A stretch of 64,000 nt of DNA from Demequina litoralis (GCF_030418455.1 NZ_JAUHPW010000002.1:310001-374000); one strand, 5' to 3'. Positions 8,679 to 18,828 are shown, counted from the stretch's first letter. Notes: a model not told the origin generated them from the letters alone. Translations and numbers: made by a program.

Positions 8679-9781
8679 GCGGGGTACTTCTCCTTCAGAC
8701 CGCCGAAGCGGCAGACGATCTCGTAGTCGATGGTGCCCGCCGCATCGGCCCACTCGCGAGCCGAGGGCCCGTCCGCGCCGATGAGGACCACCTCGTCGCC
8801 GGGGTGCTCCGTGGCGTCGGGCCCGAGGTCGAGGACCACCTGGTCCATGCAGACCCGGCCCGCGATGACGTGCCGCCGACCGCCGATGGCGACGGGGCCA
8901 CGCCCGTTGCCCGCGGAGCGGAAGATGCCGTCGGAGTAGCCCGCGGTCACCAGCCCGAGCCGGGTGTCGCGCGGCGTCGTGTACTCGTGGCCGTAGCTCA
9001 CGCCCTCCCCAGCCGGCACGTCCTTGACGAGCGCGAGCGACGCGGTGACGCGCATCGCGGGCTCGAGCCCGAAGCCCTCACCGGCCGGGTCCTCCACCGG
9101 GGGCAGGCCGTACACGGCGATGCCGGGACGCACGAGGTCGAAGTGCAGGTCGGGGCGGGTGAGGGTCGCGGCGGAGTTGGCGAGGTGGCGGACCTCGAGA
9201 GCGACTCCGCGCCCCTCGATGGTGGCGACCGCCTCGCGGAACACGTCGGCCTGGCGGTCGATCGTGGGGTGGCCCGGCTGGTCGGCCCAGGCGAGGTGGG
9301 ACCATGCGCCGACGACCTGGACCGCATCGTCCGCCGCGAGCGCGGCGTCGAGCAGCGCGGGCAGCCCTTCGGGGCGCACGCCCTCGCGCGACAGGCCCGT
9401 GTCGATGCACAGGTGGACGCGGGCGCGCAGGCCGTCCATGCGGGCGGCGGCCACGAGCGTGTCGAGCACCTCGAGGGACGAGGCGCTGACGTCCACCCCG
9501 CCGCGGATGAGCGCGCGGGCGGGCAGCTCGGGGCCGTACAGCCAGCACAGGATCCGGCCGGCGTCGCCGCCGGCGCGCAGCGCGAGCGCCTCGTCCGGCT
9601 GCGCGACGCCCAGCCACGCGGCCCCGCCCTCGCGCGCGGCCCTGGCGGCGCCCACGAGGCCGTGGCCGTACGCATCGGCCTTGACCACCGCCATCACCGC
9701 CGCGGTGGGCGCGTGCGCGCGCAGCCGTTCGACGTTGCGCGCGATGGCGCCGTGATCGATGGTCACCTGCAAGCGGGTCAT
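8675..9781 (-). CDS. alr: Alanine racemase
   Basis: 368 residues, standard length. PLP lysine is Lys34 in VVKADAYGHGL; the second catalytic residue is the Tyr of GVSYGHEY; CMDQVVLDLG follows in the C-terminal beta domain. It makes D-alanine for peptidoglycan. The ATG (9781-9779) directly abuts the acpS stop. In many Micrococcales an NAD(P)HX dehydratase gene lies between acpS and alr; it is absent here. One GGACGATGCG copy (9323-9332) encodes Asp-Asp-Ala. Confidence 0.95.
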   Translation of the reverse strand: MTRLQVTIDHGAIARNVERLRAHAPTAAVMAVVKADAYGHGLVGAARAAREGGAAWLGVAQPDEALALRAGGDAGRILCWLYGPELPARALIRGGVDVSASSLEVLDTLVAAARMDGLRARVHLCIDTGLSREGVRPEGLPALLDAALAADDAVQVVGAWSHLAWADQPGHPTIDRQADVFREAVATIEGRGVALEVRHLANSAATLTRPDLHFDLVRPGIAVYGLPPVEDPAGEGFGLEPAMRVTASLALVKDVPAGEGVSYGHEYTTPRDTRLGLVTAGYSDGIFRSAGNGRGPVAIGGRRHVIAGRVCMDQVVLDLGPDATEHPGDEVVLIGADGPSAREWADAAGTIDYEIVCRFGGLKEKYPA

Positions 9782-10135
9782 TCAGCCCTCCCCGATGACG
9801 ACCGCGGAGGCGATCCCCGCGTCATGCGACAGCGATACGTGCAGCGACGTCATGCCGAGCGCGGCGACGCGCGCCGCGACGGTCCCGGTGACGAGGAGGC
9901 GCGGCTGGCCGCCGTCCTCGCGGGTCACCTCGCAGTCCTGCCAGCTGAGGCCCGCGGGCGCGCCGAGCGCCTTGGCGAGCGCCTCCTTCGCGGCCCAGCG
10001 CGCGGCGAGGCTCGCGTGCCCCAGCTCGCGCTCGGCGGGCGTGAAGACCCGCTCGAGGAAGCCGGGCGAGCGTTCGAGGGCGTCCTCGAAGCGGGCGATC
10101 TCGACGACGTCGATGCCGAGCCCCAGGATCGCCAC
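9782..10135 (-). CDS. acpS: Holo-[acyl-carrier-protein] synthase
   Basis: 117 residues. AcpS signature [16 protein letters not shown] at the start and [13 protein letters not shown] (Mg/CoA binding) in the middle. It transfers 4'-phosphopantetheine from CoA to acyl carrier protein. GTG at 10135 is preferred because GGTGGAG lies 5 bases upstream; GTG at 10141, overlapping the glmS stop as GTGA, is the alternative and would add two residues. It links CoA supply (coaA, 2 kb away) with lipid synthesis. Confidence 0.9.
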   Translation of the reverse strand: MAILGLGIDVVEIARFEDALERSPGFLERVFTPAERELGHASLAARWAAKEALAKALGAPAGLSWQDCEVTREDGGQPRLLVTGTVAARVAALGMTSLHVSLSHDAGIASAVVIGEG

Positions 10136-10137
10136 GC

Positions 10138-12003
10138 TCACTCCACCGTGACGGACTTGGCGAGGTTGCGCGGCTGGTCGACGTCGTAGCCCTTGGCCGC
10201 GGCGAGCTCGAGCGCGAACAGCTGGAGCGGGACCACGGACAGCAGCGGGGTCATGAGCACGGGCGCGGAGGGTACGTAGAAGACCTGCTCGGCGTAGTTC
10301 TCGGCGTCGCGGTCGCCCTCCTCGGCGATGACGAACGTGCGGGCGCCGCGCGCGCGGACCTCCTGCACGTTCGAGATGACCTTGGAGTGCAGCGACTCGC
10401 GGCCGCGGGGGCTGGGCAGCACGATGAACACCGGCTGGCCCTCCTCGACGAGCGCGATGGGGCCGTGCTTGAGCTCGCCGGCGGCGAAGCCCTCGGCGTG
10501 GATGTACGCGAGCTCCTTGAGCTTGAGCGCGCCCTCGAGGGCCACCGGGAAGCCCACGTGGCGGCCCAGGAACAGCACCGTGCGCTCGTCCGCCATGCTG
10601 CGCGCGAGCTCGCGGATCGGCTCCGAGGCGTCGAGCACGCGCTGGATCTTCGCCGGGATCGCGTCGAGCTGGTCCAGCAGCGACTCGATCTCGTCGGGGA
10701 ACTTGTTGCCGCGCAGCTCCGCGAGGTAGATGCCCAGCAGGTAGACGGCGGTGATCTGCGCGAGGAACGCCTTGGTCGACGCGACGGCGATCTCGGGCCC
10801 GGCGCGCGTGTACAGGACCGCGTCGGCGTCGCGGGCGATGGTCGAGCCCTGCGAGTTGACGATCGCGATGACGGGGGCGCCCTGCTGCTGCGCGTGGCGC
10901 ACCGCCATGATCGTGTCCATCGTCTCGCCGGACTGGCTGATCGCGACCACGAGGGTGCGCACGCTCACCACGGGGTCGCGGTAGCGGAACTCGTGCGCGA
11001 GCTCGACCTCGACGGGGATGCGGCACCAGTGCTCGATCGCGTAGCGGCCCACCAGGCCCGCATAGGCGGCGGTGCCGCACGCGACCACGATGATCTTGTC
11101 GATCGAGTTGAGGATCGTCTCGTGGATCATGCCGCCGTCGAGCTGGAGGCGGCCGTGCTCGTCGATGCGCCCGCGCAGGGTGTCCGCGACCGCCGTGGGC
11201 TGGTCGTGGATCTCCTTCTCCATGAAGGTCGCGAAGCCGCCCTTCTGGGCCGCGGAGGCGTCCCAGTCGACGTGGTACGGCTCGCGCTCGACCACGAGGC
11301 CGCGGATGTCGGTGATGGTGACGCCGTCGGGGGTGATCTCCACGACCTCGTCCTGGTGCAGCTCGAGCGCGGTACGGGTGTGCTCGATGAACGCGACCAC
11401 GTCCGACCCCAGGAAGTTCTCCCCCTCGCCCAAGCCGATGACGAGCGGGCTGTTGCGGCGCGCACCCACCACCGTGCGGGGCTCGCGCGCGTCCACCGCG
11501 AGGAGCGTGAACGCGCCCTCGAGGCGGCGCGTGATGGCACGCATCGCGTCCGCGAGCGACAGGCCCCGGTCGACCTCGCGCGCGAGCAGGTGGCCCGCGA
11601 CCTCGGTGTCGGTCTCGGACAGGAACTCGATGCCCTCGGCCAGCAGCTCGGCCCGCAGCGCGGCGAAGTTCTCGATGATCCCGTTGTGGATGATCGCGAC
11701 GCGGCCGCCCGCCGCGAGGTGCGGGTGCGCGTTCGCGTCCGTGGGCGCGCCGTGCGTCGCCCACCTCGTGTGCCCGATCGCGGCGGTGCCCGCGGCGAGG
11801 GGCCGCTCGGCCAGCTCCTTCTCCAGGTTGACGAGCTTGCCCGCCTTCTTCGACATCGCGACACGCGCCGTGTCCTCGGTGACCACGGCGATGCCGGCAG
11901 AGTCGTATCCGCGGTACTCCAGCCGCGCCAGCCCCGCCATGACCACGCCCTGCGGGCGGCCGCCGGGCGCGCCCGACCCCACATATCCGACGATTCCGCA
12001 CAT
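10138..12003 (-). CDS. glmS: Glutamine--fructose-6-phosphate aminotransferase (isomerizing)
   Basis: 621 residues. It begins MCGIVGYVG, with Cys2 the glutaminase nucleophile after Met removal, then two SIS sugar-isomerase domains and the C-terminal NLAKSVTVE tail. It makes glucosamine-6-phosphate, the first step to UDP-GlcNAc; glmM, the next step, is at 14896-16257. Divergent from coaA across a 90-bp gap that holds an inverted pair of the GGACGATGCG motif. No glmS ribozyme is visible in the short upstream region. Confidence 0.96.
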   Translation of the reverse strand: MCGIVGYVGSGAPGGRPQGVVMAGLARLEYRGYDSAGIAVVTEDTARVAMSKKAGKLVNLEKELAERPLAAGTAAIGHTRWATHGAPTDANAHPHLAAGGRVAIIHNGIIENFAALRAELLAEGIEFLSETDTEVAGHLLAREVDRGLSLADAMRAITRRLEGAFTLLAVDAREPRTVVGARRNSPLVIGLGEGENFLGSDVVAFIEHTRTALELHQDEVVEITPDGVTITDIRGLVVEREPYHVDWDASAAQKGGFATFMEKEIHDQPTAVADTLRGRIDEHGRLQLDGGMIHETILNSIDKIIVVACGTAAYAGLVGRYAIEHWCRIPVEVELAHEFRYRDPVVSVRTLVVAISQSGETMDTIMAVRHAQQQGAPVIAIVNSQGSTIARDADAVLYTRAGPEIAVASTKAFLAQITAVYLLGIYLAELRGNKFPDEIESLLDQLDAIPAKIQRVLDASEPIRELARSMADERTVLFLGRHVGFPVALEGALKLKELAYIHAEGFAAGELKHGPIALVEEGQPVFIVLPSPRGRESLHSKVISNVQEVRARGARTFVIAEEGDRDAENYAEQVFYVPSAPVLMTPLLSVVPLQLFALELAAAKGYDVDQPRNLAKSVTVE

Positions 12004-12052
12004 GACCCCGAGTCTAGATGCCGCCCCCGTGCGCTCGGCGCAGGCCGGGCAC

Positions 12053-12081
12053 GCGCATCGTCCCGTGGTCGGACGATGCGC
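12053..12081. promoter_or_regulatory. Inverted pair of the GGACGATGCG motif between glmS and coaA
   Basis: GCGCATCGTCC (12053-12063) and GGACGATGCGC (12071-12081) are perfect 11-bp inverted arms with a 7-bp centre. The palindrome occupies the only shared regulatory space of two divergent metabolic genes and abuts the coaA -10. It could be an operator, or two chance placements of the genome-wide motif. Confidence 0.55.
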
Positions 12082-12087
12082 CACAAT
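12082..12087 (+). promoter_or_regulatory. Candidate -10 of leaderless coaA promoter
   Basis: CACAAT lies 6 bases upstream of the GTG at 12094, so transcription would begin at or next to the start codon. No Shine-Dalgarno sequence precedes this GTG, which fits leaderless expression. No good -35 hexamer is visible; the position overlaps the palindrome. Confidence 0.45.
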
Positions 12088-12093
12088 GGTCGG

Positions 12094-13050
12094 GTGAACG
12101 AGGCGCGACGGTCCGACGCGGGCAACCCGTACGTCACCCTGACCCGCGACGAGTGGGCGGCCCTCGCCGACGCGACGCCGCTGCCGCTCACCGCGGAGGA
12201 CGTCGCGCGCGTGCGCGGACTGGGCGACCCGATCGACATCGCCGAGGTCGACCGCATCTACCGGCCGCTGTCGCGGCTGCTCGACCTGTACTCGGGAGCG
12301 ACGGGCGCGCTGCACGGCGCCACGAGCAGCTTCCTGGGCGAGCGCGCGTCGCGCACGCCGTTCGTCATCGGTGTCGCGGGGTCGGTCGCCGTGGGCAAGT
12401 CCACGACCGCGCGCCTGCTGCGCGAGCTCATGGCGCGCTGGCCCTCCTCGCCGCACGTCGAGCTCGTCACCACCGACGGCTTCCTCTACTCCAACGCCAT
12501 CCTCGAGGAGCGCGGGCTCATGGCGCGCAAGGGCTTCCCCGAGTCCTTCGACCGGCGCTCGCTGCGCGACTTCATCCTCAAGGTGAAGTCCGGCGAGGCC
12601 GAGGTCCGCGCGCCGGTGTACTCACATCAGGTCTACGACATCGTGCCGGGCAAGGAGGTCGTGGTCCGTCAGCCCGACATCCTCATCGTCGAGGGGCTCA
12701 ACGTGCTGCAGACCGCGCAGCCGCGCGAGCCTGGTGCCTCGCAGCTCGCGGTGAGCGACTTCTTCGACGTGTCGATCTACGTCGATGCGCACCCCGACGA
12801 CATCCGCCGCTGGTACATCGAGCGCTTCCTCGCGCTGCGGGAGTCGGCGTTCGCGAAGCCGGACTCGTACTTCCACTCGTACTCCACGCTCACCGATGAG
12901 CAGGCGCACGCCGTCGCCGGTCAGGTGTGGGACACGGTCAACGCGCCCAACCTCGCGCGCAACATCGCCCCCACGCGCTCGCGCGCGACGATCATCCTCA
13001 ACAAGGGGCCGGACCACCGCGTCGAGTCGGTGCGCATGCGCAAGCTGTAG
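12094..13050 (+). CDS. coaA: Type I pantothenate kinase
   Basis: 318 residues, P-loop GSVAVGKST at about 96-104, followed by [12 protein letters not shown] and [11 protein letters not shown], all diagnostic of bacterial type I CoaA. It phosphorylates pantothenate, the committed step to CoA. GTG 12094 is chosen because conserved sequence ([12 protein letters not shown]) starts soon after and a -10 sits at leaderless distance; the in-frame ATG at 12076 falls inside the palindrome. It is followed by repeat copies A and B, then a convergent methyltransferase. Confidence 0.95.
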   Translation: MNEARRSDAGNPYVTLTRDEWAALADATPLPLTAEDVARVRGLGDPIDIAEVDRIYRPLSRLLDLYSGATGALHGATSSFLGERASRTPFVIGVAGSVAVGKSTTARLLRELMARWPSSPHVELVTTDGFLYSNAILEERGLMARKGFPESFDRRSLRDFILKVKSGEAEVRAPVYSHQVYDIVPGKEVVVRQPDILIVEGLNVLQTAQPREPGASQLAVSDFFDVSIYVDAHPDDIRRWYIERFLALRESAFAKPDSYFHSYSTLTDEQAHAVAGQVWDTVNAPNLARNIAPTRSRATIILNKGPDHRVESVRMRKL

Positions 13051-13061
13051 AGGCGCCCCCA

Positions 13062-13077
13062 CCGATTCCCAATGACA
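13062..13077 (-). repeat. Dispersed repeat copy A (GTCAC-N4-GTCATTGGGAATCGR)
   Basis: Minus-strand copy of the 16-base core TGTCATTGGGAATCGG, 12 bp after the coaA stop. A GTCAC half-site lies 9 bases upstream of the core GTCAT, as in the other copies. It forms a perfect 16-bp inverted repeat with copy B at 13145-13160. Confidence 0.8.
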
Positions 13078-13144
13078 CGTGTGACCGAAGCGTCAAAAGT
13101 GATGGGGGTGCCTCGTGTGGCCCGTGCGCCGCACTGTTCACCCT

Positions 13145-13160
13145 TGTCATTGGGAATCGG
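13145..13160 (+). repeat. Dispersed repeat copy B, inverted partner of A
   Basis: TGTCATTGGGAATCGG, exact reverse complement of copy A; together they bound a 99-bp unit (13062-13160) resembling a miniature inverted-repeat element, with no gene inside. The stop codon and last residues of the convergent methyltransferase (Asp-Ser-Gln-stop) are encoded by this repeat. Confidence 0.8.
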
Positions 13161-14046
13161 AGGGCGTCCGGCTTTTTCTCGCGACGATGGTGAGCGTGCA
13201 GGGGACGATTTCGGCCTCGCCGCCGGGCCACGCGAAGTCGCCGTCCGGCAGCTCCACCATGCGCTCGGAGAAGCGCCACGGGAGGGTGCGGCCCTCGTCC
13301 ATCGCCTCGATCGCGAGCCCCGCCTCGAGCAGCGCGGTGACGATCTCGGAGACGGGGTGCGCCCACTCGTAGGTGCGCGTGGCCTCGACCCGTCCGTCCC
13401 CCACGTACGTCGCGTCGTCGTCCCACTGGAGCGCGCGCCCGTCCGAGAAGTAGCGGTACCGGGCGACCAGCTCGTCCCGATCCTCGTCGATGGTGCCGAG
13501 CATGGGATGGCCGTCACGGAAGTACAGGACGCCGCCCGGGGCGAGAAGCGCGGCGATCTGCCGCGCCCACGCCGTGAGATCGGACAGCCATCCGATGGTG
13601 CCGATGCTCGTGTAGACGACGTCGAAGGTGCGGTCCTCGCCCAACGCGGCGTCGACGAGCGCCCGCGCCTCGAGCACGTCGCCCTCGACCCAGCGGGCGT
13701 CGATGCCGATCGCAGCGGCGAGGCGGGCGGCCGCCGCGAGCGCGGGGGCGGAGAAGTCGACCCCCACGACGCGCGCGCCGGCGCGGGCCAGCGACACCGT
13801 GTCGGTGCCGATGTGGCACTGGAGGTGGCATACGTCGAGGCCGGCCAGGGTGCCGCCGTCGAGGTGACGCTCGAGCACCGGGAGGTCGTGCCTGACCACG
13901 CTGGACAGGTGCGCCGGATCCGCCGTGAAGGCTTCGAGCCCGTACGCCTCGACGTGGAGCGGCACGCGGTCGTCCCAGTTGGCGAGGTTCGCGGCGCGCG
14001 CGCCCTCCCAGCCGACGTCGACGCCGTCGACCGCCTCAGGCGGCAT
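13147..14046 (-). CDS. Class I SAM-dependent methyltransferase
   Basis: 299 residues. SAM-binding motif I is CHLQCHIGTDTVSLA, followed by the motif II region RVVGVDFSAPALAAA and a VVYTSIGTIGWL motif; the C-terminal half has EWAHPVSEIVTALL. This is a Methyltransf_25-type domain of unknown substrate. It overlaps the upstream dedA gene by 11 bp (same strand), implying co-translation. The final codons and TGA lie within repeat copy B, so the C-terminus was probably rewritten when the repeat arrived. Not part of the usual coaA-glmM neighbourhood. Confidence 0.75.
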   Translation of the reverse strand: MPPEAVDGVDVGWEGARAANLANWDDRVPLHVEAYGLEAFTADPAHLSSVVRHDLPVLERHLDGGTLAGLDVCHLQCHIGTDTVSLARAGARVVGVDFSAPALAAAARLAAAIGIDARWVEGDVLEARALVDAALGEDRTFDVVYTSIGTIGWLSDLTAWARQIAALLAPGGVLYFRDGHPMLGTIDEDRDELVARYRYFSDGRALQWDDDATYVGDGRVEATRTYEWAHPVSEIVTALLEAGLAIEAMDEGRTLPWRFSERMVELPDGDFAWPGGEAEIVPCTLTIVARKSRTPSDSQ

Positions 14047-14791
14047 CGTCGGCGCTCCCGTCGACGCTCCCGTCGGCCCGGCGACGCCCGCGGCGCGGAG
14101 GCCGCACCTGCAGCTCGCCGGTGAGCAGCCGCTCCTCGATCTCCTCGGAGAGGTTCGGCATCTCCGGCTCGGCGAAGCCCAGGCGCGCGAGGATCTTGTC
14201 GATGACGATCCCGATCACGACGCCGCCCACGACGCCCACGGTGATCGAGACGAGGATGTTCTCGAAGATCGAGCCGGCCCAGATGCCGAGCGCGGTGCCG
14301 TAGGTGGCCCAGATCGCCACCGCGACCGCATCGACCACCATGAACCACTGGCGCGGGTAGCGCAGCGCCCCGGCGGTGAGGTTGACGGCGACGCGGCCCA
14401 TCGGGATGAAGCGGGCCGCGATGATGAACGTGGTGCCGCGGCGCTCGAGCGTCGACTCGGCCCAGTCGAGCGTCTTGCGCATGCCGGCCCGCGCGAAGAA
14501 CGGGTGCTTGCGCACGTCGAGCTTGGACCCGATGAGGTAGGCCAGCTGGTCGCCGCACCACGCGCCGGTCGCCGCGGCGACCCAGATGATCCCGATCCAC
14601 GGGGAGCCCGACTGGGCCCAGCTGGTCGCGGTGGCGATCACCACGGACTCGCTCGGCAGCACCGGGAAGACGCCGTCCAGGAGGGACAGGAGCCACACCG
14701 CGGGGTAGATCCATAGCGACTCCATGAGGGACTCGACCCAGACCTCGACGGTCTCGATCCAGTCGGTCAGGAGATGCCAGAGCTCGTTCAC
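14036..14791 (-). CDS. DedA/VTT-domain integral membrane protein
   Basis: 251 residues. DedA features: LLDGVFPVLPSESVVIATAT near the N-terminus (the acidic residue in the F-P-x-P-S-E motif), GDQLAYLIGS, and RFIPMGRVAVNLTAG with the conserved Arg and Gly. Several transmembrane segments are followed by a hydrophilic Arg- and Asp-rich tail. Family members are linked to lipid scrambling/undecaprenyl-phosphate recycling and membrane homeostasis. GTG start (14791-14789) without a clear ribosome site. Overlaps the methyltransferase gene by 11 bp. Confidence 0.85.
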   Translation of the reverse strand: MNELWHLLTDWIETVEVWVESLMESLWIYPAVWLLSLLDGVFPVLPSESVVIATATSWAQSGSPWIGIIWVAAATGAWCGDQLAYLIGSKLDVRKHPFFARAGMRKTLDWAESTLERRGTTFIIAARFIPMGRVAVNLTAGALRYPRQWFMVVDAVAVAIWATYGTALGIWAGSIFENILVSITVGVVGGVVIGIVIDKILARLGFAEPEMPNLSEEIEERLLTGELQVRPPRRGRRRADGSVDGSADDAA

Positions 14792-14895
14792 GTGGCCAAG
14801 TCTGTCAGGTGCGCCAGTACCCGGCGATCGGGGGATGCCCTGATTCGGGGCTCACCCCTGCGGCGCGCGCCGGTCGCGTCGCCATGCGCGCCCGG

Positions 14896-16257
14896 TCAGA
14901 GCGACAGGCGGTCGCGCACGACGGCGGCGAGCGTCTCGCCGTGCCGCTGGGCCTCCTCGGCCGTGGCGGCCTCGACCATGACGCGCACGAGCGGCTCGGT
15001 GCCGGACGGGCGCAGCAGCACGCGGCCGGTGTCGCCCAGCTCGCGCCGGGCGGAGCTCACGGCGGCCTGCAGCTCGCGGTCCGTGTGGACGCGCGAGCGG
15101 TCCGCGCCGCGCACGTTGATGAGCACCTGCGGGAGCGTCTCGATGCCGGCGCACTGCTCGCGCAGGGAGCCGCGGGCGGCGACGCGCGCGGCGACCAGCA
15201 GCGCCGACAGCACGCCGTCACCGGTGGTCGCGTAGTCGGAGACGATGATGTGGCCCGACTGCTCGCCGCCGAGCGTGTAGCCGGCGTCGCGCATCGCCTC
15301 GAGCACGTAGCGGTCGCCCACGGCGGTCTCGACGATGTCGATGCCTTCGCGCCGCATGGCCTGGTGGAGGCCCAGGTTGCTCATCACGGTCGCGACGAGC
15401 GTCGACCGGTAGAGCGTGCCGGTGTCGCGCATCGCGACGGCGAGCAGGCCCATGATCTGGTCGCCGTTGACGACCGCGCCGGTGTGGTCGACCGCGAGGC
15501 AGCGGTCGGCGTCGCCGTCGAACGCCACGCCGAGGTCGCCTCCATGCTCCACCACGGCGGCCTGCAGCGGTCCGAGGTGGGTGGAGCCGACGCCGTCGTT
15601 GATGTTGAGGCCGTCGGGCGACGCGTTGATGGTGGTGACGCGGGCGCCGGCGGCGGCGAGGGCCGCCGGACCGACCGCGGAGGCGGCCCCGTGCGCGGCG
15701 TCCACGACGATGTGGATGCCGTCGAGCGGCTCGTCCGAGCCGGCGAAGGAGCGGACGGCGGAGACGACGTGGTCGACGTACTCGCCGGCGAGGCTCGCGG
15801 AGGGGACGATGCGCCCCACGGCCGCGCCGAGGGGCCGCTCCCATGCCTCGCCCACGCGCGCCTCGATGGCCTCCTCGACGGAGTCGTCGAGCTTGTGGCC
15901 GCCGCGCGCGAAGAACTTGATGCCGTTGTCCGGCATGGGGTTGTGGGATGCGGAGATCACCACGCCCAGGTCCGCCTCGGTGGAGGCGGTGAGGTACGCG
16001 ACCGCGGGGGTGGGCACGACGCCCACGTCGAGGACGTCGACGCCCGCGGAAGCAAGACCGGCCGCGACAGCCGCGCTCAGGAACTCGCCTGAGACGCGGG
16101 TGTCGCGGCCGATGACGGCACGAGGACGGTGGCCGGAGAACTCGCCCCGCTCCCCCAGGACGTGAGCCGCGGCGACCGCGAGGTCGACCGCCAGCTCCGC
16201 CGTGAGGTCCCGGTTGGCAAGGCCCCGGACACCGTCCGTGCCGAAGAGTCGCGCCAT
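14896..16257 (-). CDS. glmM: Phosphoglucosamine mutase
   Basis: 453 residues. The N-terminus [12 protein letters not shown] and the phosphoserine loop [12 protein letters not shown] (Ser104) are diagnostic; FDGDADRC binds Mg2+ and [14 protein letters not shown] binds the sugar phosphate. It interconverts glucosamine-6- and -1-phosphate, directly after GlmS in UDP-GlcNAc synthesis. It lies 10 bp downstream of rpsI, so it is probably read from the rplM promoter. One GGACGATGCG copy (15804-15813) is used in a third frame, as Arg-Ile-Val. Confidence 0.96.
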   Translation of the reverse strand: MARLFGTDGVRGLANRDLTAELAVDLAVAAAHVLGERGEFSGHRPRAVIGRDTRVSGEFLSAAVAAGLASAGVDVLDVGVVPTPAVAYLTASTEADLGVVISASHNPMPDNGIKFFARGGHKLDDSVEEAIEARVGEAWERPLGAAVGRIVPSASLAGEYVDHVVSAVRSFAGSDEPLDGIHIVVDAAHGAASAVGPAALAAAGARVTTINASPDGLNINDGVGSTHLGPLQAAVVEHGGDLGVAFDGDADRCLAVDHTGAVVNGDQIMGLLAVAMRDTGTLYRSTLVATVMSNLGLHQAMRREGIDIVETAVGDRYVLEAMRDAGYTLGGEQSGHIIVSDYATTGDGVLSALLVAARVAARGSLREQCAGIETLPQVLINVRGADRSRVHTDRELQAAVSSARRELGDTGRVLLRPSGTEPLVRVMVEAATAEEAQRHGETLAAVVRDRLSL

Positions 16258-16267
16258 GCGCGAGAGA

Positions 16268-16753
16268 TTAGCGCTTCGAGTACTGCGGCGCGCGGCGGGC
16301 CTTCTTGAGACCGGCCTTCTTGCGCTCCACGATGCGGGCATCGCGGGTGAGGAAGCCGGCCTTCTTGAGCGCCGGGCGGTTGTTGTCCTCGTCGATCTCG
16401 TTGAGCGCACGAGCCACGCCGAGACGCAGCGCGCCGGCCTGACCCGACGGGCCGCCGCCGTGGATGCGGGCGTGCACGTCGAACTTGCCCTCGATGTCGA
16501 GGAGCGCGAACGGCGAGTTCACCAGCTGCTGGTGGACCTTGTTCGGGAAGTAGTCCTCGAGCTCACGGCCGTTGACGACCCACTTGCCGGTGCCGGGCAC
16601 CAGGCGCACGCGGGCGACGGCCTCCTTGCGACGGCCGAGGCCGGCGCCGGGGGCGAGGTTGGTGACACCCTTGCCGCGCTCGGCAACGGTCTCGGTGGTG
16701 TACTCGGACGGGGTCTCGTTCTCGACCTCGGTGGTCACATCTGCCACTTTCAT
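16268..16753 (-). CDS. rpsI: 30S ribosomal protein uS9
   Basis: 161 residues. The S9 fold starts at [15 protein letters not shown] and ends with the invariant tail QYSKR, whose Lys-Arg contacts P-site tRNA. An acidic N-terminal extension of about 30 residues is common in actinobacteria. ATG 16753 is preferred over the TTG at 16756 because of AAGGA just upstream. Second gene of the rplM-rpsI-glmM string. Confidence 0.97.
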   Translation of the reverse strand: MKVADVTTEVENETPSEYTTETVAERGKGVTNLAPGAGLGRRKEAVARVRLVPGTGKWVVNGRELEDYFPNKVHQQLVNSPFALLDIEGKFDVHARIHGGGPSGQAGALRLGVARALNEIDEDNNRPALKKAGFLTRDARIVERKKAGLKKARRAPQYSKR

Positions 16754-16775
16754 CAATCCTTAACTGCTGCGGCGC

Positions 16776-17219
16776 TTACTGCGCGACCTGGGAGATCTCG
16801 AAGACCTCGGGCTGCTGCGCGGCGTGCGGGTGCTCCGCGCCGGCGTAGACCTTGAGGTGCTTGAGTTGGGCGGCGCCGAGCTTGGTCTTGGGCAGCATGC
16901 CCTTGACCGCGTTCTCGATCACGCGACGGGGGTTCTTCTCGAGGAGCTCGCCGATCGGGACGGCCGAGAGACCGCCCGGGAAGCCCGAGTGGCGGTAGAC
17001 CATCTTGTCGGTGAGCTTGTTGCCCGAGAGGGCCACCTTCTCAGCGTTGATGACGATGACGAAGTCACCGCCGTCGACGTGGGGCGCAAAGGTCGCCTTG
17101 TGCTTGCCGCGGAGCAGCGAAGCGGCCTGGGAGGCCAGACGACCGAGGACCACGTCAGTAGCGTCGATGACGTACCAGTTCTTGGTGACGTCACCCGGCT
17201 TGGGAGAAAACGTACGCAC
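16776..17219 (-). CDS. rplM: 50S ribosomal protein uL13
   Basis: 147 residues, typical length. [17 protein letters not shown] at the start and [10 protein letters not shown] in the C-terminal half are standard L13 blocks. GTG start at 17219. An early assembly protein of the large subunit; always paired with rpsI, which follows after 22 bp. Preceded by a strong promoter at 17346-17374, giving a leader of roughly 120 nt. Confidence 0.97.
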   Translation of the reverse strand: MRTFSPKPGDVTKNWYVIDATDVVLGRLASQAASLLRGKHKATFAPHVDGGDFVIVINAEKVALSGNKLTDKMVYRHSGFPGGLSAVPIGELLEKNPRRVIENAVKGMLPKTKLGAAQLKHLKVYAGAEHPHAAQQPEVFEISQVAQ

Positions 17220-17345
17220 TGTGAAGCCTTACTTCTACTCGATTCGGTGTGCGGTACCGGGAGGCACCGCGAAGCAATTCGGTCGGCGGGTCCTGCGGCG
17301 GCGAGTGGGAGGCACCGTCCACGAGGGAACGCACAACGACGCACC

Positions 17346-17374
17346 ATCATACGCGCACGCGGCCGGAATCTCAA
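17346..17374 (-). promoter_or_regulatory. rplM promoter
   Basis: On the minus strand, -35 TTGAGA (17374-17369), 17-bp spacer, -10 TATGAT (17351-17346). Start of transcription expected near 17339. Confidence 0.8.
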
Positions 17375-17402
17375 TCCGGGAGCGGCCGGCCGCGCGCGTC
17401 GG

Positions 17403-18257
17403 TCACGGCAGGGTGCGCCGCCCTCGGGTAGCCTCGGCGCGCGCCGCGAGCAGCGCATCGTCCGGGTAGGCCACCTCCTCGAGCGTGAGCCCGTGCGCGG
17501 GGGCCACCGCGATCGCCTGCGAGCGGGTCGCGGAGGCGGCGACAGCGGCGAGCCAGTCGAGGTCGCGCCGCCCCTCCCCCACGGTGAGCAGCGCGCCCAC
17601 GAGCGAGCGCACCATCGAGTGGCAGAACGCGTCCGCGCGCACGGTCGCGACCACCAGGCCCGTGTCGGGGCCCTCGGTCTCGCGGCGCCACGACAGCTCG
17701 GTGAGGTCGCGGATGGTCGTGGCGCCCTCGCGGCCGCGGCAGAAGGCCGCGAAGTCGCGCAGGCCCAGCAGGGTGGACGACGCGCGGTTGAGGGCGTCGA
17801 CGTCGAGCGGGCGGCCGACCCGGACCACGTGGCGGCGCCGCAGGACGTCGGGGACGGCGTCGGTGACGCGGTAGGCGTAGCGGCGCTGCGTGGCGGAGAA
17901 GCGCGCGTCGAAGCCTGCGGGCGCGACGGTGACGTCGCGGATCACGACGTCGCCGGGGAGCACGCCGTCGAGGCGCGAGAGCAGCCCCTGGGCCGGCGTG
18001 CGCGCGGCGCGGCCGGGCATCCGCTCCCATGCGGAGGCCTCGATGTCGACGTGGGCCACCTGGCCGCGGGCGTGGACGCCCGCATCGGTCCGTCCGGCGA
18101 CGGTCACCCGGGGGTACGCCTCCTGGCGGACGATGCGCGTGAGGGCGTCCTCGAGGACGCCCTGGACGGTCCGCAGCCCGGGCTGGGTGGCCCACCCCGA
18201 GAAGTCGGTGCCGTCGTAGGAAAGGTCGAGGCGGGCCCGCACCGTCTCAGAGAGCAT
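17403..18257 (-). CDS. truA: tRNA pseudouridine(38-40) synthase
   Basis: 284 residues. The catalytic Asp58 lies in [11 protein letters not shown]; other TruA blocks are [14 protein letters not shown] and [15 protein letters not shown]. It modifies U38-40 in the anticodon stem of many tRNAs. Follows rplQ after 40 bp, the usual rpoA-rplQ-truA order. Two GGACGATGCG copies (17454-17463 as Asp-Asp-Ala, 18128-18137 as Arg-Ile-Val). Confidence 0.95.
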   Translation of the reverse strand: MLSETVRARLDLSYDGTDFSGWATQPGLRTVQGVLEDALTRIVRQEAYPRVTVAGRTDAGVHARGQVAHVDIEASAWERMPGRAARTPAQGLLSRLDGVLPGDVVIRDVTVAPAGFDARFSATQRRYAYRVTDAVPDVLRRRHVVRVGRPLDVDALNRASSTLLGLRDFAAFCRGREGATTIRDLTELSWRRETEGPDTGLVVATVRADAFCHSMVRSLVGALLTVGEGRRDLDWLAAVAASATRSQAIAVAPAHGLTLEEVAYPDDALLAARAEATRGRRTLP

Positions 18258-18297
18258 GTGCGGACCCGCCTCGGGTTGCCTTGATGGAAGGCGAGGG

Positions 18298-18810
18298 TTA
18301 CTTGGCCTCGTCGGCGGCCGGGGCCTCGGCGGCCTCGGTCTCGACGACGGTCTCCTCGGCGACGGGCGCCTCCTCGACCTTCTCGGCCTTCTTCGGCGCA
18401 GCCTTCTTGGTGGCCTTCTCGGCCTCCTTGGCGACGGCCTTCTTGGCGGGCGTGCCGAACTCGACGAGCTCGATCACGGCCATGGGGGCGTTGTCGCCCT
18501 TGCGGAAGCCGGTCTTGGTGATGCGGGTGTAGCCGCCGTCACGCTCGGCGAAGCCGGGGCCGATCTCGGTGAAGAGCTTGTGGACGACGCCCTTGTCCGA
18601 GAGGATCCCGAGCACCTTGCGGCGCGAGGCGAGGTCGCCGCGCTTCGCGAAGGTGATGAGACGCTCGGCGTGCGGGCGCAGGCGCTTGGCCTTGGTCACG
18701 GTGGTGGTGATGCGGCCGTGCTCGAAGAGGCTCTGCGAAAGGTTCGCGAGCATCTGACGCTCGTGCGCGGGACCGCCGCCCAGGCGGGCACCCTTGGTGG
18801 GGGTAGGCAT
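18298..18810 (-). CDS. rplQ: 50S ribosomal protein bL17
   Basis: 170 residues. The conserved core (about 115 residues) starts [20 protein letters not shown] and includes [21 protein letters not shown]-terminal tail of about 50 residues is rich in Ala, Lys and Glu and is not part of the ribosomal fold; such tails are common in actinobacteria. Co-directional with rpoA (18 bp gap). Confidence 0.96.
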   Translation of the reverse strand: MPTPTKGARLGGGPAHERQMLANLSQSLFEHGRITTTVTKAKRLRPHAERLITFAKRGDLASRRKVLGILSDKGVVHKLFTEIGPGFAERDGGYTRITKTGFRKGDNAPMAVIELVEFGTPAKKAVAKEAEKATKKAAPKKAEKVEEAPVAEETVVETEAAEAPAADEAK

Positions 18811-18828
18811 GATTGAGAATTCTCCTTG

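Noticed and set aside
12076..12093. ATG at 12076 as the coaA start
   Set aside because: It lies within the inverted motif pair and before the -10 hexamer; the GTG at 12094 fits the family N-terminus.
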